Source of the DNA: Clostridia bacterium
Lineage (GTDB): Bacteria; Bacillota; Clostridia; Peptostreptococcales; Acidaminobacteraceae
NCBI GenBank assembly: GCA_016937975.1
Contig: JAFGVN010000153.1
Location: 1 to 43,346, forward strand
Reading direction: 5' to 3'
Length of the DNA: 43,346 nucleotides
Positions 37,162-43,346 of the stretch are shown piece after piece. How positions within the stretch are numbered: the stretch's first letter is position 1; each line of letters begins with the position of its first letter. The position numbers and the translations under genes are program-made. The notes beneath the pieces were generated by a model. The model was not told where the DNA came from. It ran no database searches and saw nothing but the letters and a program-made list of their open reading frames with translations.

Positions 37162-38961
37162 ATGCGTACACACTTAACGTATCTTAAAAATGAATTGTTT
37201 TACAATATTATTCATCATCAATATAAATATTTACTTGGTCAAACAATCAATCAAAAAGCTTTTCTTTTGGCTTTCTTCCCATTAAGTTTTTTTAGTCTAG
37301 AAGAAAATCAAATCATTATAGCAACTCAAAATAATAATTCCTCTCGGTTATCCAACATCTTTTCTAGAGCAACTGATACAAAACGATTAGAATCAAAATT
37401 CAGAAAAAGGTTTCTTGAAGCTTTCAATATGGATTTTTTAAATGAGATGATCTCAAATGCAGAATATTATTTGAAAAAACATAACGAAGAAGCTTTTATG
37501 CGTTTGATTCAAACCATTCTTAACGAAGATTCTGAACTTGAAGAGCATCCAATAATTCATCATATTCTCTTTGAATCTTCTCGTTATGATTCTGCTTTTC
37601 TATTGGTAACCCTAATCCTTTGGGCTTTTCATATTGGTGACTTTGAAAAAATCGAAGCCTGTTTACTGGATTATCAACCTTCAAGAAAAGCTGCCTTAGC
37701 CCCTGAACTTGAAGCACTTCATCAACTTATAATCCGTAAGCATTTAAAACACAAGCATGTCTATGAATACTTGGACATTGTAACCTCATATAGTGCGAGT
37801 TGTACCATTGGTGCCATTGCCATGCATGCCCATATGGAAAACACAAGAGATGTCAATCCACTGATTTACAACGAATTAGGAAATATGTTGTTTTATGGAT
37901 ACAATTACATCGAACCAGATAAAAAGAAAGCCTTAGAACTTTTCCATAAGGCTGCAGATGAAGGTTTTGGTTCTACCCTATGGAGTGTTGGTACTATGAC
38001 CAACATTGAACGTCATAGGTTAAAATACAGTAAATTCTCACAAGTGATGTCCTATTTCTATGCTTCACTTGAAAAAGGTAACCCTATGGCCCTGAATAAT
38101 ATAGGAACGCTTTTCCATCGTGCTTTGATCCACTATTTAAAAGACCATTTGGAACTTTCTTATGTTACCGATTGCTTTGCCTACGAAACTAGAAAAGATG
38201 TTTTAGAAATCTATGAATATTTTAAAAATGATGATTATTTTAAAGCCATCATTTCGGATTTTCCAACCCAGAACGCCTCTGATTTTTCTTCTCAACTTGA
38301 AACACTACAATTCGTTCATAAAAAAGAAAATGAAATCATTGAGCATTTCTTACATCCCGCTTATGCCTCAAAATATTTTTATGCAAAGGGATCAGAACTG
38401 ATGATTTATGAGAATCAAATGAAACGCATGGATCTATTTTATCAGTCACATCATAAAATCTATAAGGATACTGAAGATTATAAGAAGCTCAATAAAAAAA
38501 TTAGTGAAACTTGTCAGGAATTTTCAAGCTATCCCTGTTCAGAATCCTACTATAAATACGGTCTATTATTGGAGTCAAAAGGTAAGGAATACGTACAACC
38601 TGCATATGAATATTATTACAATGCAGTCTTTGAAGTTCCAGTTAACGCATATTTTTACCATGGCATATGGCATTTACTGAAATTGCATTATAGCAATAAG
38701 GTACCTTACTTAAAAGAGTTTGATGTTTTAAAGCTCGTTCACATTGTTTTAACCCAATATACAGGGAGTTCCATTGAAAATGAAACATTGCTATTGGATA
38801 TCTTAAACATCTACATAAGGTATTTTAAAGATGCCAATGCAATATGTCTTACAAAAATTGAATTGAGCAATCTCATTAATAACCTAAACCTCGAAATGCA
38901 AAATAATAAGCAACTCACTGAAACCTATGACGCCTATCTCAAACTTTTAAAAACTTGGTAA
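37162..38961 (+). CDS. Sel1-like/TPR repeat protein
   Basis: A 599-residue soluble, helical protein. Sel1-type repeats are visible in the centre (about 238-315: N-E-L-G-N-M-L-F-Y-G...K-K-A-L-E-L-F-H-K-A-A-D-E-G-F-G-S-T-L-W-S-V-G, then S-L-E-K-G-N-P-M-A-L-N-N-I-G-T-L-F). The remainder is a long helical array of less regular TPR-like pairs. The N-terminal ~100 residues are not repeat-like and may be a separate domain (L-L-G-Q-T-I-N-Q-K-A-F-L-L-A-F-F-P). Such proteins assemble other proteins; the partner is unknown. ATG 37162 follows GGAGG; the TTG at 37150 overlaps it. Divergent from the unknown gene with shared TTAGAGT sites. Confidence 0.8.
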   Translation: MRTHLTYLKNELFYNIIHHQYKYLLGQTINQKAFLLAFFPLSFFSLEENQIIIATQNNNSSRLSNIFSRATDTKRLESKFRKRFLEAFNMDFLNEMISNAEYYLKKHNEEAFMRLIQTILNEDSELEEHPIIHHILFESSRYDSAFLLVTLILWAFHIGDFEKIEACLLDYQPSRKAALAPELEALHQLIIRKHLKHKHVYEYLDIVTSYSASCTIGAIAMHAHMENTRDVNPLIYNELGNMLFYGYNYIEPDKKKALELFHKAADEGFGSTLWSVGTMTNIERHRLKYSKFSQVMSYFYASLEKGNPMALNNIGTLFHRALIHYLKDHLELSYVTDCFAYETRKDVLEIYEYFKNDDYFKAIISDFPTQNASDFSSQLETLQFVHKKENEIIEHFLHPAYASKYFYAKGSELMIYENQMKRMDLFYQSHHKIYKDTEDYKKLNKKISETCQEFSSYPCSESYYKYGLLLESKGKEYVQPAYEYYYNAVFEVPVNAYFYHGIWHLLKLHYSNKVPYLKEFDVLKLVHIVLTQYTGSSIENETLLLDILNIYIRYFKDANAICLTKIELSNLINNLNLEMQNNKQLTETYDAYLKLLKTW

Positions 38962-39027
38962 ATAATTTTAAAATTAATGTTTAGAAATCTATTTGCCGGG
39001 TATAAGAAGACTAGGAAGAATTTTTCC

Positions 39028-39200
39028 TTTGAATGATTTGGTAGAAAGTTTGTTTCAAGTGTTACGTTTATATAAACAGTTTTAAGTTTAATGAGTAGTG
39101 TGTTACAACGTTATAAGTTTTAAGAAAGTATTGTTTGAATAGTTAAGTATGTTTGTTTAATAGTTTTTTAAAGGTATAAGATTTACCCAAATCATTCAAA
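39028..39200. repeat. Inverted-repeat-bounded, C-depleted intergenic element
   Basis: TTTGAATGATTTGG (39028-39041) returns as its exact reverse complement at 39187-39200. The 145 bases between them contain only six C on the plus strand, with none from 39110 to 39185. A perfect GTTTATATAAAC palindrome lies inside, and short repeats of the GTTTTAAGTTT/GTTATAAGTTTTAAG kind occur. There is no open frame. The rest of the 38962-39234 gap holds nothing I can name apart from the terminator at its right end. Confidence 0.55.
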
Positions 39201-39206
39201 AATTGA

Positions 39207-39232
39207 AGAAATCAGGTGCAAACCTGATTTCT
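39207..39232. terminator. Bidirectional terminator
   Basis: AGAAATCAGGT and ACCTGATTTCT form an 11-bp stem around GCAA, followed by TTTTTATTTT on the plus strand. It closes the EAL gene on the minus strand and any plus-strand transcript from the left. Confidence 0.8.
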
Positions 39233-39234
39233 TT

Positions 39235-41346
39235 TTATTTTAAATTTTCAAGAGGTTCTGGTTTAGAATAATAATATCCTTGAATGGTCGTCAAACTGGT
39301 TTCTTTAATTTTTTCTATTTGTTCTAAGGTCTCCACACCTTCTGCAACAATATGATAACCAAAGGTTTCAGCCATTTCACAAACAGTGTTGAAAAGGTAA
39401 AAACTTTTGTCAGAGGTTAAAATTTGATCCACAATACTTTTATCAATTTTAATTTCATCTGGATTCAAAGTTAGCAGATAATTAAGAGAGGAATATCCTG
39501 TGCCGAAATCATCAATGGAAACGTTGATGCCAATTTTATGAAGTTCAGAAACAATACTTGCTGCCATTTTTGTATCACCAATAATGACATCTTCCGTTAT
39601 TTCAAAAATGAGATGACCTGGTTTAACATGATATCGCTCTACTACGTCCCTAACTTTTTCAACAAAGCCTTCTGCTAAAAAATAATTTGAGGATACATTG
39701 ATCGATACCGACATATGTTCACCATATCTTTCTTGTAACTCATGAAGGTCGTTCAAAACAATCTCCATAAACAAATCTAAAAACATCGCTTCCTTGTTGA
39801 ATTTAATTAAAAATGGAATAAAAACATTTGGAGGCACAAATCCCAATTCACTGGAAAACCACCTTGCAAGTGCTTCAAAACCCAAGACTTCACCAGTTAC
39901 ATAATTCACCTTTTTCTGATAATAAGGTACAAATTCCTTTTGTTGAATCCCTTTATTAATCAATGAACGCATCGAAACTTCATATTCGAGTTTTGATTTC
40001 ATGGTTTCATCATAAGAATGAATTTTAAAATCATTATCTTTTTTTGCAAGATGCATAGCTGTAGATACCTTTTCATAAATCATTTCAAAATTATCTGTAT
40101 CCGAAGATTTATAATGAAAATAAACTGAATGAATATCAACATAAGGCTTATAGCCTTCAAATTTAAAATTGTCCTTTAACTTTTCAACTAAATCCACAAC
40201 AATTTGATGGATGTTTTTCTCTTCTGTTTCTGTTAACCAAACTGAAAATTCATTACTACCTGAACGAGCCACAAAATTTTGATCTGATTCATAACTTTTC
40301 AGATACCCGCTTAAAGTTTTAATCGCTAGGTCACCTTGTTGATAGCCTAGTGTTGAATTAATGGATTGCAGATTTGCAATATCCACTAAAATAAAAATTC
40401 CGCTGATTCTTTCATCTAAGAATTTAGAAACACTTTTCTTCATAGCCATACGGTTTGGCAATCCAGTCAAAGTATCATGATAAGCGAGAATCTTTAACTC
40501 CATAGTTTTCTTATCTATGGCATCCTTGGCTACAACCAACGAATCGATCATTTGATTATATCCCTTGGAGAGTATTTCAACTTCTTCACTACTTTTAGAA
40601 ATATGAATATTTTCTAAAACACCTTTTGAGATATTTTCCATACCTTTAACGATTTTTCTCAAAGGTTGAGTCAATTTTTGTATGAAGAAAGACAAAACAA
40701 ATGACAAAATAACAATTAAACCGATACTAAAAAGTGTCACATCTCTAACGATTAATTTTGCATCTTCGATGAAATCATCTTCATAAGCTGTTGCTACAAT
40801 AACCCACTGCCATTCTGGCATATAAGAAACATAAGATACTTTTTCACCGACCTTTGTAGAATAAGGAAATGTCCAAGTATAATAGGTGTATCCACCTCCA
40901 TTGAGTCCAACTTCTATTTGTTCTTTTACTACAGCTTTCTGCTCTTCACTATAATCAACGACATCATAAACATATGACCCTTCCAAAGTGGGATGCATGA
41001 TTTCATAACCCTCTTTATTATAAATGATAAAATAACCATTCTTTCCTAAATCAATTTTCTGATGCAATATTCTTGTATTATTTTCATCCATAGGTCCCAG
41101 CAAGGTTTCCTTGATGCTTTCCATGGCATCTGCTTCAGTTAGAACACCAGCATTTACAGCGTCATATTGAACTTCAATATAATCTTTCGCCATTAAAACA
41201 CCATTTTTAAGATTTATTTTCCCTTTTTCTACCAAGGCATTCTTTGCAGTAGTGTAATTCATAAAGCCAACAAGCACTGAATATATCATCAATGCAATGA
41301 CTGCTACAAAAATAATTCTCCCGCTAAATTTCTTAAAAAATTTCAT
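39235..41346 (-). CDS. Cache-HAMP-GGDEF-EAL protein, probable c-di-GMP phosphodiesterase
   Basis: A 703-residue membrane signalling protein. Helix 1 at about 11-31, an extracytoplasmic Cache_2-type sensor at 32-195 (K-N-G-Y-F-I-I-Y-N and G-G-G-Y-T-Y-Y-T-W), helix 2 at about 203-222, HAMP to about 272. The GGDEF domain (about 285-445) has S-G-S-N-E-F at 362-367 instead of GGDEF, so cyclase activity is unlikely. The EAL domain (about 455-700) keeps E491 of EAL, N550, E582, D-D-F-G-T-G 612-617, K634 and V-A-E-G-V-E 667-672; all catalytic positions are intact. It should hydrolyse c-di-GMP in response to a small ligand. ATG 41346 follows AGAGGTG. Confidence 0.92.
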   Translation of the reverse strand: MKFFKKFSGRIIFVAVIALMIYSVLVGFMNYTTAKNALVEKGKINLKNGVLMAKDYIEVQYDAVNAGVLTEADAMESIKETLLGPMDENNTRILHQKIDLGKNGYFIIYNKEGYEIMHPTLEGSYVYDVVDYSEEQKAVVKEQIEVGLNGGGYTYYTWTFPYSTKVGEKVSYVSYMPEWQWVIVATAYEDDFIEDAKLIVRDVTLFSIGLIVILSFVLSFFIQKLTQPLRKIVKGMENISKGVLENIHISKSSEEVEILSKGYNQMIDSLVVAKDAIDKKTMELKILAYHDTLTGLPNRMAMKKSVSKFLDERISGIFILVDIANLQSINSTLGYQQGDLAIKTLSGYLKSYESDQNFVARSGSNEFSVWLTETEEKNIHQIVVDLVEKLKDNFKFEGYKPYVDIHSVYFHYKSSDTDNFEMIYEKVSTAMHLAKKDNDFKIHSYDETMKSKLEYEVSMRSLINKGIQQKEFVPYYQKKVNYVTGEVLGFEALARWFSSELGFVPPNVFIPFLIKFNKEAMFLDLFMEIVLNDLHELQERYGEHMSVSINVSSNYFLAEGFVEKVRDVVERYHVKPGHLIFEITEDVIIGDTKMAASIVSELHKIGINVSIDDFGTGYSSLNYLLTLNPDEIKIDKSIVDQILTSDKSFYLFNTVCEMAETFGYHIVAEGVETLEQIEKIKETSLTTIQGYYYSKPEPLENLK

Positions 41347-41451
41347 AAGCACCTCTAATAATGTTTGTCACCTCACAATCCTTATATACCCTATCATTGA
41401 ATATAAAAACTTCCATCTAACAAAAGAATCTTAGAGATGCTCGACGCTTTG

Positions 41452-41482
41452 CAAAAAAAAAGAAAAATCTGCAATGCAGATT
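41452..41482 (-). terminator. Terminator of the DUF1292 gene
   Basis: AATCTGC and GCAGATT (41466-41482) around AAT; the A-rich flank 41452-41465 gives a U-tract on the minus strand. Confidence 0.8.
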
Positions 41483-41800
41483 CTATTCTTCTTCTTCCAT
41501 TAATTGGTTCATGTATTCTGCTACTTTTTCAAATTCTTCATCGCTTTCTATACTTGTAATTTCAATTGAACCATCTTCATAATCTTCAAATCTATAAAGC
41601 AATGCAGTTTCATCAATTGGATGTAATAAAGCAATGTAAGAATATGGTTCGATATCAAAAATCTCAATAATAGGACATTCTAATTCTGTACCATCTTCCA
41701 AAGTTAAAGTAACATAATCGTCATGATCATGGTCATGATCATGGCCGCAACCACAATCATCATCATCGTGGATATGGAATTTTTTGTGTTCGTCAGACAT
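41483..41800 (-). CDS. DUF1292 family protein with His/Asp-rich N-terminus
   Basis: A 105-residue very acidic protein. Residues about 30-100 match DUF1292 (YrzB-type: L-E-D-G-T-E-L-E-C-P-I-I-E-I-F-D-I-E..Y-I-A-L-L-H-P), a Firmicute family of unknown function. Unusually, the N-terminus carries D-D-D-D-C-G-C-G-H-D-H-D-H-D-H-D-D, a cluster of two Cys and four His likely to bind divalent metal such as zinc or nickel. A metal store or metal-responsive role is inferred from that tail only. RBS GGAGA precedes the ATG. Single gene. Confidence 0.85.
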   Translation of the reverse strand: MSDEHKKFHIHDDDDCGCGHDHDHDHDDYVTLTLEDGTELECPIIEIFDIEPYSYIALLHPIDETALLYRFEDYEDGSIEITSIESDEEFEKVAEYMNQLMEEEE

Positions 41801-41930
41801 AATTTCTCCAGTTTTATATAGTGTTAACCTTCAAGATTATCATATCGCTAGAAGTTAAAACTTACAAGCTTTTTCTTATATTCAAAATCAGATTTTCTGA
41901 AACTATTCTTAGGAATTTTTCTTTTATTTT

Positions 41931-41955
41931 AAAAAACCTCCACATCATGTGGAGG
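41931..41955 (-). terminator. Terminator of the trigger-factor-like lipoprotein gene
   Basis: CCTCCACAT and ATGTGGAGG form a 9-bp stem; the preceding A-run gives TTTTTT on the minus strand. Confidence 0.9.
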
Positions 41956-41961
41956 TAAATT

Positions 41962-43101
41962 TTACTCTGCCATAACAGCTGATTCAACTAAATAATCTAA
42001 AACAGCTTCTTGTAAAATAGAGTTTTTTAAGTATGGTAAGCCATAAATTGATTCAAATTGAGCAAAATCTTCTGAACCTGTATATTTTAAGAAATATGCT
42101 TTCATAATTTCATCAGATACAACAAGACCAGATTGCTCAGCGATTGCTTGAATAGTCATTGCAAATTCAGCCTGTTGCAATAATTGGTCCGATGATGCCT
42201 CAATCAAAGCTTCTAATGAATCATAGCCTACATATGAAGCCAAGAATGTTTCTACATCCATACCGTAAGAAGTCGCACTCATTTCATAGTAGTTTTTCAT
42301 AATATTTTCTTGATAGGTCATCACTGACTCAGGTACTGATGCAACGGTCGTGTTATTAATCAAATAGTCTTGAATAAATGACTTGATACCATTTTCTTGT
42401 AGATCATTTCTAATTAAAGTTTTAAGCGCTTCCACAGTGTTTACTTCATACATTTCTGAAAGATTTTCTTTTACAAATGCATCTGTCAACTCCGGTACAA
42501 TGGTTTCAACAATATGGTTGATTGTAATGGCAAAAGTTGCTTCTTTGCCATTTAATGTATCTACACCATAATCTACTGGGAAAGTAACATTGATATCAAA
42601 ACTTTCACCAGGTGTATGTCCAATTAATTGCTCTAAGAAATCATCAATGTAGCTTGTAACACCAATAGTAACTTCTGTACCACCACCATTTGTACTACCA
42701 CCATCAAACGGTACACCATCAATGCTACCAACATAATCAATGTTTAATGTATCGCCATCTACTACAGCACGATCCATAATTTCATTTGTAGTCGAAAAAC
42801 TTGCAATCATTTTTTCAATGTTACCCATAACAACTTCATCACTGATTGTATGATATGAACTTGGTACTGAAATACCAACATAATCTCCTAAAGTTACAAC
42901 ATCACTTGCTTGAACATTTTCAAAAAAACCTTCTTCATTTAAGCCAGTTGTATAATCTAAACCTAAATCATCCAATGGATTGGTTGTTTGTTCTTCCTGT
43001 GTGTCATTTTCAGTTGCTTTTTCATTATTTGCGTTGTCCTTTGAACATCCAACAGCAAAAATCATTGAAGCAACCAGCATAAAAATCAATAATTTTTTCA
43101 T
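41962..43101 (-). CDS. Trigger-factor-like FKBP-type peptidyl-prolyl isomerase lipoprotein
   Basis: A 379-residue lipoprotein, lipobox AVGC with Cys19, then a Glu/Asn/Thr-rich linker to about 60. The FKBP-type PPIase domain lies at about 110-200 (V-D-G-D-T-L-N-I-D-Y-V-G-S-I-D-G-V-P-F-D-G-G-S, then G-E-S-F-D-I-N-V-T-F-P). The C-terminal helical arm (about 205-375) resembles the trigger factor chaperone domain. The ribosome-binding N-domain of true trigger factor is absent. It is therefore an extracytoplasmic foldase anchored to the membrane, assisting exported proteins. RBS GGAGA precedes the ATG. Single gene. Confidence 0.88.
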   Translation of the reverse strand: MKKLLIFMLVASMIFAVGCSKDNANNEKATENDTQEEQTTNPLDDLGLDYTTGLNEEGFFENVQASDVVTLGDYVGISVPSSYHTISDEVVMGNIEKMIASFSTTNEIMDRAVVDGDTLNIDYVGSIDGVPFDGGSTNGGGTEVTIGVTSYIDDFLEQLIGHTPGESFDINVTFPVDYGVDTLNGKEATFAITINHIVETIVPELTDAFVKENLSEMYEVNTVEALKTLIRNDLQENGIKSFIQDYLINNTTVASVPESVMTYQENIMKNYYEMSATSYGMDVETFLASYVGYDSLEALIEASSDQLLQQAEFAMTIQAIAEQSGLVVSDEIMKAYFLKYTGSEDFAQFESIYGLPYLKNSILQEAVLDYLVESAVMAE

Positions 43102-43298
43102 GTTTCATCTCCATTTTCTCGATAACTTCCCTATGGCACTAAGTATATCACATTACATCCTTGATTTATGTAACAATTTAGCGACAAGTTTATACTACCT
43201 AAATACATTTGCAAAATCAATTGTTTCACTCTTTTTTTTATATTCCTTTAACATATAACCACCTTAACCTTAAACAGAACTTAATCGTAATGCATAGT

Positions 43299-43324
43299 AA
43301 AAGGAATCCCTAAGGATTCCTTTT
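43299..43324 (-). terminator. Terminator of a gene at the right edge
   Basis: AAAAGGAATCC and GGATTCCTTTT form a perfect 11-bp stem around CTAA. T-run character on both sides; placed right after a likely minus-strand stop codon. Confidence 0.8.
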
Positions 43325-43327
43325 CAA

Positions 43328-43346
43328 TTATTCTTCAGTCACAAGA
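43328..43346 (-). CDS. Possible last codons of a gene continuing off the right edge
   Basis: On the minus strand the final bases read L-V-T-E-E followed by TAA (stop at 43328-43330), immediately before a strong terminator. Too short to identify. Confidence 0.3.

Noticed and set aside
41430-41465. Second c-di-GMP riboswitch on the minus strand, from GACGCTTTGC
   Set aside because: Only a fragment of the core motif is present, and the rest of the aptamer cannot be found around it.
41718-41775. Short CATGAT/CATCAT tandem repeat as a DNA element
   Set aside because: It is simply the His/Asp-rich coding part of the DUF1292 gene.

Overview
The window looks like chromosome of a low-GC, anaerobic Gram-positive bacterium of the class Clostridia. 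The DNA is AT-rich, ribosome binding sites are strong (AGGAGG/GGAGG), TTG and GTG starts occur, and Rho-independent terminators close most transcription units. The protein mix is typical of such organisms: VIT/rubrerythrin fusion, CstA, LytTR systems, many two-component and c-di-GMP proteins. A Fusibacter- or Acidaminobacter-like clostridium would fit, but I cannot confirm genus from sequence alone. I see no tRNA, rRNA, insertion sequence, prophage or CRISPR array.

Layout. 0-0.8 kb: the end of an upstream transcript with a terminator, then a compact structured leader RNA (about 180-385; possibly raiA-motif-like) in front of a small zinc-ribbon RNHCP protein. 0.8-1.9 kb: NUDIX hydrolase and histidine phosphatase. 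2-5.1 kb: a catabolic operon of a GntR regulator, a YfcC/DcuC-type carrier and a DUF2817 M14-like zinc peptidase. 5.1-6 kb: an unknown protein behind a hairpin that hides its ribosome binding site. 6-10.5 kb: three overlapping genes, REC-HD-GYP c-di-GMP phosphodiesterase, ModA-like binding lipoprotein and hybrid histidine kinase. This looks like one ligand-sensing phosphorelay ending in c-di-GMP. A NifX/NifB-type FeMo-cofactor family gene is divergent from it.

11.1-17 kb: a histidine kinase remnant; a c-di-GMP-I riboswitch with terminator controlling a secreted phosphodiester glycosidase; a large Ig-like secreted protein; a TPR protein. 17-18.3 kb: an ArsA-type ATPase with a small partner. 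18.4-23 kb: a LytS/LytR-type system with an unknown protein and CstA, resembling the pyruvate-sensing BtsSR/BtsT arrangement. 23.2-25.4 kb: a possible 37-codon gene embedded in a terminator, a lipoprotein, a ferritin-like/VIT1 transporter and a peroxiredoxin with a PerR-like operator.

25.6-28.2 kb: LytTR regulator, DUF3021 protein and ABC exporter. 28.3-32.6 kb: an MMPL exporter with heptad-repeat partner, divergent from a TetR regulator, with overlapping promoters and dyad operators between them. 32.8-34.2 kb: MATE exporter. 34.3-39 kb: a class V PLP enzyme, an unknown protein and a Sel1-like protein, separated by two unusual sets of short repeated operator-like motifs. 39.03-39.2 kb: a C-depleted, inverted-repeat-bounded intergenic element. 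39.2-43.1 kb: a Cache-GGDEF-EAL protein with degenerate GGDEF, a His-rich DUF1292 protein and a trigger-factor-like lipoprotein foldase.

The recurring theme is signalling through c-di-GMP: an HD-GYP phosphodiesterase, an EAL phosphodiesterase and a c-di-GMP riboswitch lie within 32 kb. The rest is export and stress functions, each with its own local regulator.
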